Positions 26,012-37,995 of a stretch of 64,000 nucleotides of DNA are shown here, in pieces. A program made the position numbers and the translations under genes. How positions within the stretch are numbered: the first letter of the stretch is position 1; every line of letters starts with the position of its first letter. This DNA comes from Apophysomyces variabilis (lineage: Eukaryota > Mucoromycota > Mucoromycetes > Mucorales > Mucoraceae): NCBI GenBank assembly GCA_002749535.1, contig MZZL01000132.1, forward strand, positions 19,088 to 83,087, in the 5' to 3' direction. Under the pieces are notes generated by a model. It had not been told where the DNA came from and did no database searches. It worked only from the letters and a program-made list of their open reading frames with translations.

Positions 26012-28006
26012 CTAATAATATTGTCTTTCCTGCAACGAAGCAACTATTAAGGCAGTAAGCTGTCCAGGTATAACAATAGCATTGATGTGGTTCAAAGGTT
26101 GGCGCTCCCCTCCATTTACCAGAACCGTGTAATGAATATGTCGCCAGGAGAATATGACACTATTGTCTGACTTCCTCATTTCTTCAATTGCCCGTGCCTG
26201 CATTCCTCGACGATGTTTTTCTTGTCCTTTTGTTTGTTTTATTCGGCGCTGTTCTGGGTGAATAGCATTTTGTCAATGAACCCATATACTGTGAACGTTC
26301 AACACTATTGCCAGCGCAAAACAAGGTCACTAAACCAAAAAACCAACAACAACTAATGAACCCGGTCTCCATTCGTTCGTCATATGAAAAACAATAAGCC
26401 TGCAGCAAATATGCATCACTTTTCACATAATGTTAACATAAACACCGCCAGCCATTGTACACGCCTTGTACGTCCAATTATTATACGCTACAGTTATTTT
26501 CATGGGGAAAACGCTATTACTTAGTGTTTCCGATTTTACTATTATTCGAACTATACCGGGACCGGTTGGAACAGAGTTTGCTTTGTCTTCGTAACTATAT
26601 TTCAGATCATGCATTTCGGTTATTATTAGTATTTTAAACGCATATATCGTTGGATTAATCCAATATATCCTATAACCCATCAATATGCAAACATTTTCTT
26701 GAAGGAGGCATACAAGTATGTACCATGACAGGCATGGGTGCATTTTTCCTTTAGCAAGAGAATAAGTGCTATAAATGACGGCTGGAAACAACAGTAACCC
26801 AGGGACTTGGGCAGCAAAAGAGAAGCTGGACGTGACAATATCACATTGATTGCAACACGACTGTTCACTATCCTATTTGAAAAAGAAAACTAGGATGATA
26901 TGCTCGAAAATCCTCTCATCAAGAGGCTGGAGACCCATCAAGGAATAAGCGTATAATCAAAACAATAAACAAAAAACAATATATATCAAATCTGCTGAAC
27001 ATATAGCTTACTTCGTTACTACCTTGTGAAAGAGCATACAGTACGTCGATGCTTACTTCGGCAATGCGGTAGGCTGAGGGACAATACAGTGCGAATTGCC
27101 GATGTTTTTCTAATACGGATTATCAGTAAAGAAACGAACCAATTCAGTCTGTTAGACTAAACAATTGAACGTAAGCGTAAATAAAATGGTACCACCAAGT
27201 GAAATGGCACCCATGCTATTGAGAGGAAGGCGATAAAAGCAGGACCCAGTGATAAGACCCAGAATCAAGGTAATACTGTAACGCGAAAGAGAGTTTCTCT
27301 ATCTATATCTGAAATTACCTTGGATAAATGTTACTACTTGGTCTAAATAAAGGCATGTATGGTACGCTTTTGGAAGTTTATTTTGAATGTTGCTCCTCAA
27401 AGCCTGCCTAAATTGATCCGTACGTTCCGCATCCTCTGTTTGCAGTTCGTAGTCCTTAAGCTCGGTCATCATGTCTTTATATACTTATGATTCGTATGAC
27501 CTTTTGCAAGCTCTTCTGCATGCTGTGGTACGTTAGATTCAATCCCTCGTTTGATCTCTCTTTCAGTGGGGTTTGCATACCACAGTAAGGAAATCAGGGA
27601 TATATCTGCATGGAGTGCAAATAAACCCGTAGTCTTTGAAGTGGGACCTTCCTTTATTGATTGGACCAAAGTAGATACAATGTCCGTGGTCTAAGCAGGA
27701 GAATCTCGTCAACAAAAATGGAAAATATATATTCAATGCTTGATATAGCAAAGCAATTGATATCTTCCCCAGCATTTCCGTCGTTATACGCAGTGTCTGT
27801 GGGGAGTCTAATGCAGAGGTGGCATCCGATTCATGCGTTGAAGAATTCAAGCCACCAGAAATACCAGCGATCGTGGCGACACCCACCAAAGTATCGAATT
27901 GCTTTATAAGACAAAGCATCTTAGCAATCACGTTCAATGCGCTGTTGATGAACGCGGATTTGGATTTGCCTGGTAGTCGCAAGCCCCATCCACGCGTATG
28001 AAGCAC
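26012..28006 (-). pseudogene. Decayed PDR-type ABCG multidrug transporter
   Basis: Read on the - strand, fragments keep the order of a full-size PDR transporter. The rear half of NBD1 is at 28006-27563 (TIAGISGG for the signature, SALDS, then HGHCIYFGPINKGRSHF). The end of TMD1 is near 26791-26423 (YWINPTIYAFKILIITEMHD, SVPTGPGIV). The beginning of NBD2 is at 26203-26012 (VNGGERQPLNHI, PGQLTALIVAS). NBD2 stops exactly where the Walker A glycines should be, and NBD1 lacks its Walker A half. Frames shift between fragments and stop codons interrupt TMD1. Working copies pump drugs or lipids at the plasma membrane; this copy cannot. Confidence 0.75.
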
Positions 28007-29231
28007 AAATGGAGGGTTTTTGTCACTGTCAAAAATGGATACTGATAACGCTTTTCTCCATTATAGCAGGGTTGCCCCAAATACCTTTGGTAAAGTGGTC
28101 CGCGTCCATCTTACCAAAACGAATATCACCTTCAATATCTTTCAAATTACAAAAACGTTAATTGGCTCAGACAAATGGAAGTCTTTCATTCTTATTACGG
28201 AACTGCCAAAATCGCTTCTCACCCTTCGATTACCTCTACCTCCTCTGATACGGATACTAACCACTGCCACCTATAGGAACAATCACGGAGCTACTCTGTT
28301 GATGTTTCGTACCGCTTTATGTTCTGTTTATGCTGCTGACATTTTAGATTCCCCCGACTTGGATCTGTTGTCCATGCCACTCGCTTCTCTTGAATGACCT
28401 TTTATCTCCCAGGACCTTTTGTTTGACCCTTCTTGAGTAGTTTCCCAGACTCAGCTTAATAAGGCATTCCCCGACCGTCCCTGCCGTGTGGTTTTCGAAG
28501 ACGTAGCCAGTCTCCAAGTCACACTATCAGATCCGCTGGCCCAACCAACGATTTCTACGTCTTGTGATGCTCTTCTGGTCTAAACATCCTTTAAAGATGC
28601 GTAATCAATTGCTGTGTTTACACAAAAATCTCAGAGTGTCTAGTCCTAGAGATCATGGATGAGACTTTTCCTGCTTGAAATTGATGTATGACGAACTGTA
28701 ACAGAGGCTTCTCAGACAGCCAAAGTGGGTCGATCTGAGGTCTTGTAGGGTAAAACATAAACATAGAGCATGAGGGGTCCATCCTGTACCGTACCATAGT
28801 ATCAATGCAAGTGCTTAGGGGATGCTTATGGAGAACTGGCCCAACGATCAAAACGCTCTTGTTGCTTCGTTTTTGAATGGCTACGATCCGCTGGCACCGA
28901 AATTGCTAGTCATTGATAGGAAGTGAATGGATGTTTAATCAATTGAACAACATGCAAGCAAAAGGTTTCGCATGAACGAATAATTGTAATGCAGTAGATA
29001 TACATATCAGGAAAAAAACAACGTTTAGGAATGACTATAAACTAAAAAGCATTAAACAGAACGCATCTTAAACTCAACGTGTACGTCACTATCTAATTGC
29101 CGCGAGCTATATATTAAGCAGCGCAAATGTTTATTCTATGCATCAGCCCGAAATATTTTATAAAAGAAAATTTTCAAAATCTACAATTTGATTTTATTTT
29201 TCTTTTTCGCTCCTTTATTGCTTTTTCCATC
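28007..29231. other. Intergenic region; unrecognised ORFs
   Basis: A + strand ORF (28020-28397, ATG at 28035, about 120 residues) and a - strand ORF (28618-28851) are the longest frames. Neither shows a motif I know. Their position beside the ABCG pseudogene makes old mobile or degenerate DNA plausible, but I cannot show it. The last 200 bp are AT-rich promoter DNA of the PARP-finger gene. Confidence 0.3.
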
Positions 29232-30039
29232 ATGCCGTATCATCTAGAGGTAACGTGTATCTGTATGTTGACTTTGTATTAAAGAGTGGATAATTGTATT
29301 AGTACGCAAAGGTAAAAGAGAGAAGGCAGTATATGTATTCCATTTCGACAACAACTGATGTTTTGCTTAGACTGGTCGTTCCAAGTGCAAAGGTCCCAAG
29401 ACACTTTGTCACAGTGAGGATCGTTCTATCAAGGTATGTTACAGTTACCGGAAAAAAGGATTGTATCGCGATATCTAGCATTTCTGCATAGGCAGGTGAG
29501 CTGCGGTTTGGTGTCGAGGTTGAAAGTACAGCTTTTACTGGTGTTTCTTGGAAGCATTGGTAAGGAGAGAGAGAGAGAAAAAAAAAGGTGCACCAATGGC
29601 ATGCTAAAAGAGCGGAAATGGTAGGACATGTGTAACAAATCAAGTCATCACAAATATGCACGATAAACTCAGTGGACCTGAGGATATACAAGGATGGGAG
29701 GATCTTCGTGAAGAGGATAAAGAAAAAGTGAAGGAAGCGTGGGAAACAGGTGAAGTTTCTCGTCCAGAAAAATCACAAGAAGCGGAAGCATCAGAAGAGA
29801 CGGAAGCTAAAAAGTTTGTACCAGGATTATAGTTTAGAAAAGCCATGTCAAACTAAAGTTGAGACTATAGGACTGAAGGAAAGAAGCCTAAGAAGACTAG
29901 TAGAAAAAAGACTAAAGAGGAGGAGAAAACGGAGACGAAATCTCAAGCTGGAAGGAAACGAAAATCCGAAGCAACCAGTAAAGATAAAGAAGAGCAACCT
30001 AAGAGAAAGAGTCAAAGAAAGACAACGAGAAAGGACTAG
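29232..30039 (+). CDS. Stand-alone PARP-type zinc-finger protein
   Basis: PARP-type fingers recognise nicks and ends in DNA. Six exons fit: 29232-29249, 29303-29311, 29371-29433, 29492-29559, 29625-29813 and 29871-30039. They sum to 516 nt (171 residues) with all phases agreeing. The finger reads MPYHLE-YAK-TGRSKCKGPKTLCHSE, then AGELRFGVEVE, then VSWKHWTC. The zinc ligands are the two cysteines of KCKGPKTLC and the HxxC of KHWTC. The family tail LSGPEDIQGWEDLREED follows. The C-terminus is a Lys/Arg-rich tail ending KRKSQRKTTRKD, probably DNA-binding or nuclear. No PARP catalytic domain is present. It resembles small fungal finger-only proteins such as S. pombe Hpz1. Exon 2 is only 9 nt but supplies the conserved YAK. 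Confidence 0.85.
29303..29311 (+). other. Nine-nucleotide internal exon (YAK)
   Basis: TACGCAAAG is flanked by AG on the left and GT on the right, is in phase 0 on both sides, and encodes YAK, which matches the start of the PARP-finger consensus. Skipping it would keep the frame but delete that conserved tripeptide. Confidence 0.65.
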
Positions 30040-30298
30040 AGATCTTCATGTGACTTCCCAATCGATTTGGCTTAATCTTCTCTCCCTCTTCTTCCCCGCA
30101 CCCACACCCACACACATGCAATTGCACATTTTCGTGCCCAACAAAAAAAGAAAAGGACCACTGGCGTTGTTAAACACCGCCACTTCTTTTTTCCTGCATT
30201 TTTTTATCCGTTTGCATTTCCGGCTTGTTCGTGTGAAATACGTATACACATATACATTCATATATAGATCGAAAAAATATCTATATCTACTCTGAACT

Positions 30299-32514
30299 AT
30301 GCAGATAAAGAACGAGTGTAACAATACTGAACAGGAAGACAGCTGCACAAACCAAGACTTAACACAGAATGGAGACAGTGGCATGCTTCAGCGAATACGG
30401 AAAGAAGAACTTGTTCGACTGATTATACAGACCTTACAAGACTTAGGATACCAGTAATGTTCCCTTGCTTTGTCAGAAACCAAATGCCCACAATTACCTA
30501 TCCTAACTTATGTTCTAAAAAAAAAATAACATAGAGAAGCTGCCCAAGTGCTCCAGCGAGATTCACATGTATCAGTAGAATCACCAACAGTGACCCAGTT
30601 TCGCGAAGCTGTCATGAACGGCGACTGGGATACAACAGAATCGGTCCTTCCAGCGTTATGCAATTCACATCCAGGCGACTTGGCACAGGCAACCTTTCTG
30701 GTCAGACAGCAAAAGTTCCTGGAGCTGCTTGAAAGCAGAAAGACAATGAAAGCTCTTCAAGTATTAAGGAATGAGTTGACTCCCATGGAACTCAATGTCG
30801 AGCGTTTACACGAACTGTCCAGGTAGAATGGCAACACGCTCACCATCTTCCATTCCACTTATCATTAGCACTTAGTTTGATCCTATGCTCATCTGTTGAA
30901 GACATAAAATCTCGTGCTCAATGGCATGGTACAGACGGCTTTTCCAGGGATCACTTATTGAGTCAGCTGCAAAGTATGTATCTCTGTTTTGCTTAGATAG
31001 ACAAAGCTTTCTAATGCAGATTATTAGGATACATTGACCCTTCCATTATGATACCGAAAGAACGACTATTGACACTCCTGAATCAGGCTTTCGATTGGCA
31101 ACTCCGGGGGTGTTTGTACCATGACAGCAAAAATGCAGACTTTTCTTTGTTCTCTGAGCATATGTGCGATGAGTAAGTGCGATTCGTAGAGAATGTCGAT
31201 CGATGTATTAAAAAATTTGTTGATTTTTAGGACACAATTTCCGTCGGCAACAGTTCATATCCTTGAGGGACACACAGACGAAGTATGGCATATCTCGTTT
31301 GCACATTGCGGGCTGTATTTAGCCTCCGTATCAAACGATAAGACTTGCATTATTTGGGATATGCAGGTAAGCAATGCTTTACAATTTCAGATGCCGTTTG
31401 CATCTAAGGCTGTCTTTTTCTTCAACTTTCGCAAAGACATATGAAAAGATTCACATACTAGAAGGGGCTTCAGAATCCAACTCATTTAGCGCTTGGTCGC
31501 CGGATGACTCGAAGCTGCTGGTGTGCGGAGATAACCATATACGCTTGTGGTCCTCTATAGTAAGTTATTCACGATAAGTGATGTTGCAAGGTCTTAATGT
31601 TTTAAGACTGGAGAACTACTACATACCTTTGCAATGCACACCGATCAAGTTACCAGTTGTGCATGGCTGCCGGATGGAAACAAGTTTATCTCGGGTGGGT
31701 GTGATAAACGGCTGGTCATGTGGGTAAGCATGCAATAAATTCAAAGATCCCCGCTTGACAGGGTTCCATAGAGCGTGGATGGCGCGGTGCTAACTGAGAT
31801 GGAAACACAACGTGTTTTGGAAGCAAGGTTAACGAGCGACGGAAGTCGGCTGGTTACTATTGATTTCTCCAGAACGATCGGGAAAAAGCACATTGTGGTC
31901 TACAACGTTGTTGGCCTGAAACTTGAAGAAGTGCGGTATGTAGACAATAGTTAACCTATCAGATTATACGCTAAATTTTCTTTGCCATTCTCCTCGCAGT
32001 CGGATCCCTGTACAAGACACAATTACATCGCTGACGCTGACCAAAGACGGCAGATATGCTCTTTTAAACGTTCAAGAGGTTCAAGAGTTACATCTTTGGG
32101 ATCTTGAGACCCAATCCATCGTCCGAAAATACTGTGGACATACTCAAGGAAATTATATTATTCGATCCACTTTCGGAGGAGATGATGAGTCGTTCGTTTT
32201 AAGCGGTAGTGAAGGTAAATGCATATCTATCCAGGCATATCAAAAGGATTTCTGATACGTTTTAGACGATTGTGTATACGTATGGAGCCGTGAACATGGC
32301 GTTGTCCTGGAAGTTCTAGAAGGGCACACAAAGACCGTCAATTGCATCAGTTGGAGTCCAATAAGCCCAATGATGTTTGCTTCTGCAAGCGACGACGCAA
32401 CAATCAGAATGTAAGTTCAGTTTTTGGGCTCAATGGGATTGTCTGATATGGCGTATTAGTTGGGGATTGCCACCTTCCACGAAAAACGAACCAAAGAGCA
32501 AGATTCGATTCTAA
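30299..32514 (+). CDS. GID7: GID7/WDR26-type subunit of the GID (CTLH) ubiquitin ligase
   Basis: GID7/WDR26 is a scaffold of the GID/CTLH E3 complex, which degrades gluconeogenic enzymes in yeast. A LisH motif spans the first intron ([17 protein letters not shown] then [10 protein letters not shown]). A CTLH region follows ([14 protein letters not shown], then [15 protein letters not shown]). The WD40 propeller then begins at [20 protein letters not shown] and includes [44 protein letters not shown] and [15 protein letters not shown]. The first frame ends in an in-frame TAA that lies inside intron 1 (GT at 30456). About ten introns are needed, and the protein ends [10 protein letters not shown]. 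All expected parts are there. Confidence 0.93.
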
Positions 32515-33018
32515 TCAGAAACTCCTTTCTCTTCTATTTAATTGTTTTCTTTTATACGTCGTTTCCGCTAATCTTTCCTTTTATGTTTGGTTTTCTTTTG
32601 CTTTCACTTGAAGGGGTTCTTCTCTTGTAAATGACGAATTTGATGCAACAGCTTTTAAAATTGACAGCGTTTGAAATGCTTGAGGAATAAATTTTAGCTT
32701 TGATCCGGAAGTTGAGAGAATTTTACTATCTAACTCTGTGTTTAATCCAACGTTTATATTTTCCTTTTCACTTAATTACTGTAGCATAAAAGGCTTATTT
32801 CGATCGATAGGCATTCATAACCATAAAAAACAGCTTTTCCAAGATCACAAAACATATAACTCGATCTTTTCGTTTTCCCTTGTGCAAGTGCATTGTTCAC
32901 GCAGCCTAAAACGTTCTGTGGTCGGTCTTTCAATGTGACGTGGCGTACATTGTATATTTGAGAGGTGAGGAAAGCCGTCGTGATGGATACGCAGCGTGTG
33001 TCTCCTTTTCCGTAAAAG
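32515..33018. other. Short intergenic region
   Basis: T-rich 3'UTR of the GID7 gene and promoter of the SmE gene. No other feature was seen. Confidence 0.5.
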
Positions 33019-33505
33019 ATGTCAACTAAAGTGCAGAAGATTATGGTCCAGCCCATCGTAAGTGGATAACTTGAATCACTGTATAAGAATATTAATGTAG
33101 CATAGAACCTGATTTTCAGGTATCTGCAAAATGTAAGTGAAATTGATCTCGATAGAACTCTTTTCTTCTTTGGCTTACATGGATGCAGAAATCACGAGTC
33201 CAGATCTGGCTCTTTGACAAGACCGACTTGAGGATCGAAGGAAGAATCATTGCAAGTAGTCTACTGTGTGTGAAATCGTGTAAACTAACGTAAAATTTAG
33301 GGTTTCGATGAGTTTATGAACCTCGTCCTGGACGAAGCAGAGGAAGTTGACACCAAAGCACAGACAAAGAAGACCATAGGTATTACACTGAAACTAGCAT
33401 ATTGAATGTGTATATGTCTAACATGCGCATCTCCCTTTAGGCCGTATCATGCTGAAAGGAGATAACATTACGCTAATCCAGTCCGTAAATCAAGCGTCCC
33501 AATAA
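33019..33505 (+). CDS. SME1: Small nuclear ribonucleoprotein E (SmE)
   Basis: SmE is one of the seven Sm-ring proteins of the spliceosomal snRNPs. Exons are 33019-33057, 33106-33132, 33189-33251, 33301-33379 and 33441-33505, giving 90 residues. The sequence runs MSTKVQKIMVQPI, NLIFRYLQN, SRVQIWLFDKTDLRIEGRII (Sm1), GFDEFMNLVLDEAEEV and GRIMLKGDNITLIQSV (Sm2), which matches SmE closely. Exon 2 is only 27 nt. The third intron starts with GC (GCAAGT) rather than GT and ends TTTAG, with a CTAAC branch-like site upstream. Using the nearby GT instead would give a stop, so this is a GC-AG intron. Confidence 0.95.
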
Positions 33506-34225
33506 AAAAAGAAAGGACCTTCACATCGACCGCAAAATTTCAATCATATAAAAGGGCGAACAAGGTCACTAACGACCTAAAATAAAAGAAGCAAAAAAAA
33601 AAGGATTGTAAGATACTCGGTGCTTGCGAGATACCCTTTGATGCATAAAAAGTGATACGAGTTCTGAGCTTAAGCCATTCCATCCTTCGTCGGTGATGAT
33701 ATATTAGTCTTTTGTTCCCTCTGTTTCTCCAACCTACGAAAATGCTTATTTCTTGTTGGGGCGCGTTATTTTCACGACGGGGGAAATTCATTAATCACAA
33801 CACATACACGTATTATATTAACTGGGGATATTCAACATTGAACATATACTCGGACCAACCGGAATCGCAGTAAATACCGTCAAAGCGCGAGAATAGAACG
33901 ATCTTTAAAAGACGATTGAGAACAGAGGGCAAACCAAATGCTTATGTTCATTTGCTTATATTTCTGTATGGCAAAGTTCACCACGCAACTTTTTGTTTCC
34001 AAAGAGGGATTTACTCATATGTATGTGTTTCTATGATCATCGGCACTTGGCGTCTCCCGGAAGTAATGATCGTCGTTATTTTTGAACTAACTGATGATGT
34101 TGTCATTGGATACTGCTCTCTTAAAATGACTAAGCACTAGCCCGCCAATAGCTCAGTTTTTATGACTCTGCTTGACGTTGTCTTCGACTATTTTATTATA
34201 GCGTTAAATTACTGTTTATTCCATC
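33506..34225. other. Convergent spacer
   Basis: This lies between the 3' ends of SmE (+) and the ABC transporter (-). Several short frames are present on both strands, with no recognisable product. I see no repeat or RNA gene. Confidence 0.45.
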
Positions 34226-36735
34226 CTAAGGTCCAGTTTCGGCTCCTGCGACAAGTTGAATTGTATGGCCTCCATGTCCATCCAGTGTGATAAGGTGTGT
34301 GTGGAACTTGATTAGACTTGCTTGGTGACTCACACTGATAAGAGTGATACCAAGTTGTGTAGCTTGTTGATATAACTGGATCCCGGCCTCATTATCCATT
34401 GCACTTGTTGCTTCGTCCAGCGCTGTAACAAGTCGAATATTTAGGTAAGTTCCTTCAAACTTTCAAAGTTTTACCAGCAAAATGCGGTTTCATGTAAAAC
34501 ACTCTTGCAAAAATAAGCTTTTGCTGTTCGCCAGGAGAAAGCATCTTATTCCATTCCTGGCCATACGGCGTATCGAATGAATCCATCATATACTCCAGGT
34601 GACTTAGGCCGACTAGTGCCAGTAGCTGCCGGACTTCCTCATCGGATACTGCAAGAAATTATCAAGATACCAAAACCTGATCGAGGGAACTCTATGACTT
34701 ACTGCAATTTGTTGATTCTATTCCAGGGTATCCAATCTGATCTCTTAATGAACCGTAAATAAGGTACGGCATTTGGGGAAGAAAAATGATGCCTTGACCG
34801 CGATCACGCGTCTTTGGAACGTGGATACGACCTTCAAAATCCCTCACAAATACATGAATATCATCTATGGGCTATTTTTGGGCTCATTGTCTACCTTTTG
34901 AACACGGCCAAAGTCCAGCTAAGGCTCGTAGTATCGAAGTCTTTCCACTTGCTGTTATGCCCATTATTAGTTTCTAACTTCTTCCTTTCCTTTTAGCTTT
35001 TTGCTTTACCGTTAGGACCCATTATCATGAGACTCTCGCCTCTATTAATTTTAAGGTTGAGATCAAGAACGATATGTTTTCCGCGAGGTGAAATAAGGCT
35101 GACTTCTTGGAATTCAATGGTCTCGCTATATACGCGATTAGTCACACCTCATCAATTAACAGTTGCAGAGTAGTAATACCTTTCATCATCTTCACGGTGG
35201 CATGGATAGTCAATTTCAATATTTTCGATTTCGTTATCTACCTCGTCCATAGCTTCCAGTAACCCCGCCACACGAGCTGTGTAACCAGCCAAATCAGACA
35301 ATTTTGTAGATTGTTCAATAATTGTGGTGAACTGGAATATGAGATACATAGATACAAACGCATTCTACCAACAGTCTTCAATTTCTATGTTTCAGTAAAA
35401 AACGGAATATCTTACCTTGCTAATAATTTCGCTTAATTGGCTGGCGTCCTTGTCATCATACACTCCAGAAAAAATGGGAGTAGCAACGATCAAATAACTT
35501 AATATGGATCCCAAATACTGAAAGCTCTGGTTGGCCACTATGGTACGTATATAGATCGGTCATCGTTGGTGCGAGAGTTACTTATTGGTACGTACATCTC
35601 AAGGGTAGCTCTTTGTTGATGATCGTTCGTTGAAAAGTCAACAGTGTATTCAACGAATCTCTGGCTCTCACATTCTCTTCCTTTTCTCCGTCGCTAAATG
35701 CAATGGATTCCACGTACTGTCTCAAGCGAAGATGAAGAAAACTGTGAAACACGAAGTAAGTGTTTAGCGAATCGTTCGTCCATTGAAAATTTCTTACCGA
35801 AAATTACCCTCCTGAAGCTCCTTGTAAAACACAGCATTGACTATGGGCTGAATAAAGCGCCGGCTAATCCATGAACCCAACATAAAGTATATATAGATTA
35901 CCAATGGTCCGATAAACCCACCCACAGACCAGCATTGCCACGTGTAATAAGCAATCAGGATAGGGGAAATAATAAGCTTTTCCACAATTTCCCGTAAAAC
36001 TTCCGCAAATTTATCAATATCCTGCGTTATCCGTTGGTCACTGTAATAATCGCGATTAGGTACGCCATCAAACTCATGTTGTTTCCGTCACCACCCTTCC
36101 TAATCTTCTTTGGATTTGGGTAAATACGTACGGATTGTCCATTGATTCGTGATTAATAATGAGTGTATACATTGTCTTTGGCCTTATATAGCGGTCCTGT
36201 AAATGCTCTGTCAACAATCGCCTTGTCTTCAGCGAAAAAAGGCCGCCCATAAATGAAAGTAAACTGTTGCCCTTAGGAATACGAATAAGTAACCTTGATA
36301 ATCCTCTCCTTTTTTTTTGCCCTCAATAGAATAACAATGACAACTTACTGCTGCTGTTCCGAAAACCAAGAACAAACAAGGGAATATAAAATGGGCAAAG
36401 CCCACCGCATCTTTCGAAGTCAATAATGCGAAAAATCGACTGGGAATGAGCCCGACAAAGTAGATCAAGATCTCCTTTAGACAACTCAGGCAAACAAATG
36501 TAATATATAACCAGAAGAGGCTTCCCTGACGGGCTTCTTTCGAGGTCAACCAAAACCGCCGCGTAGGTCGAAACAATAAACGAATGAGACGGTAGGCTCG
36601 CTTAAGGAATACATAATCAAAACTGTAAGATCCTGAAACCAATGTAGATGACGAAGTTTGGTAGTCCTGTTGTGGAGGAGCCGACAACTCAAGTATGGGA
36701 TCCAACGAGGATGTCGAGTTTAATCGTGGTCTCAT
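34226..36735 (-). CDS. ABCD4-type half ABC transporter
   Basis: This is a half transporter with one membrane domain and one ATPase domain. The start MRPRLNSTSS leads to several hydrophobic segments (LFWLYITFVCLSCLKEILIY; WSVGGFIGPLVIYIYFMLG). The ATPase domain has Walker A GPN-ASGKTS split by an intron, the signature LSPGEQQKLIFARVF, Walker B with D-loop ALDEATSAMDNEAG, and the H-loop LISVSHQASLIKFH. The last motif and the overall layout resemble ABCD4 (lysosomal cobalamin exporter) more than the peroxisomal ABCD1-3 or yeast Pxa proteins. About nine short introns are needed; the stop is at 34226-34228. All ATPase motifs are intact. Vacuolar cobalamin transport is a reasonable inference, not shown. 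Confidence 0.85.
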
Positions 36736-37995
36736 GCTTGAACAACGGAAACGGCCAAGAAAGAAAGCGAATCGGACTTTACATCCATCACGAACATTAT
36801 CACCTGGGTTCATCACCAGGCTGTACAACTCATTTAATCTCGTTTCCTTCTAAATGAAGGCGTGAGAGACACACAACTACAAATAGGCATGTCCTCAGTT
36901 TCCGTACAAATATACGGGTCTCTACTTGCGGATAACTTGTAACGCGTCATATCAGACTATCTCTGTCAGTCTGCATGCATGTGGATATCCGCGTGCTTTC
37001 CATGAAAACATATCATGAGCAAATGCGAAACACCATATGGCATTCTCTTTTGTGTCAGAATTATTCACACAGTAGGGGGATAGGCTATTTTGTCATCTCA
37101 ACAAGAACATTCTTACTGGACTGCAATAATGTTGACATTTGATACAATTTCCCATAGAATAAGCAAGCCAAATAGCTTAATTATATAGATCACCAGAGCA
37201 AACACTGAAGATTCACTGATCTAGAGCTGAACAACTACCCAACAGAAAACCTTGTTCTGATGTCAACTGTGCTGCTAAACAAAGCAAATAAGCGAAACAG
37301 CAATCATTCGATACAAGCAGAGATTATGAAGACAATATCCGTTAAACATGAAAGGCACGTGCAAGCACAACACTTTCCTTGCCTACTGCTCTATTATCGT
37401 TTTGGTATACGCGTTTACCATGCAATAGATCACCCAGATAGCATAGTATATTGTGACAATGTATGGAAGTTTCTTACCATACCAAAACCGTACATATGCA
37501 GCGTTGCTCTGTCAAGAGGACTATACACCTGGCGGGGATTGAACCGCGGCGCGGTGCATCCAATTCTTCATCCTTTTACTCCTAATGCCAATGTGGAAGG
37601 TGGAGGCAAAATCTTGTCTCAATCGCGAACAGAAACAGTGATACTCGGGACAGCTTCCGTAAGAGAACTGTCACCACTCATTTCATGCAGCGAGTCGCCA
37701 ATGTCATGGCTCTTTTCGTATACCGATGCACAGTCATTTCAAGTGCCTGTAGGCAGGCATGCCGAAGGTTATTACAACAAGTGACAAGACTCATTCTTCC
37801 TCATAGGTAACAATACTATCACTTTGACGCGCATCGTAATATATCGCCCCAAAATGAGAGGAATCACTTCCAAAAGAAACTAATCGAGCCGTTACGATAG
37901 TTTTAACTAAAGGCAGCTCCAATATTTTTATAGAAAAAGTCAAAAGGCTTGAATATCCGACACTGCTGAAAACAAAAAAGTCTTTCGTTCTCTTC
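36736..37995. other. Divergent promoter region with one unrecognised ORF
   Basis: This separates the ABC transporter (-) from the 2OG oxygenase (+). A single ORF of 174 residues (37260-37784, ATG start) is the only notable frame. It is longer than chance frames usually are in DNA of this composition, but it has no recognisable domain, no signal peptide and no coiled coil. Confidence 0.35.
37260..37784 (+). CDS. Hypothetical ORF, 174 residues
   Basis: It starts MSTVLLNKANKRNSNHSIQ and ends GRHAEGYYNK. There are no introns, and no motif is recognised. It lies 211 bp before the 2OG oxygenase start on the same strand. It may be a lineage-specific gene, a degenerate sequence or chance. Confidence 0.25.
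   Translation: MSTVLLNKANKRNSNHSIQAEIMKTISVKHERHVQAQHFPCLLLYYRFGIRVYHAIDHPDSIVYCDNVWKFLTIPKPYICSVALSRGLYTWRGLNRGAVHPILHPFTPNANVEGGGKILSQSRTETVILGTASVRELSPLISCSESPMSWLFSYTDAQSFQVPVGRHAEGYYNK

Noticed and set aside
30046..30384. 112-residue ORF on the - strand
   Set aside because: It is antisense to the 3'UTR of the PARP-finger gene and the 5' end of GID7; CT-rich leader sequence explains it.
37525..37560. tRNA-like B-box on the - strand (GGTTCAATCC)
   Set aside because: The flanking bases do not form a T-stem (C-C and G-G mismatches) and no A-box or acceptor stem pairs with it.
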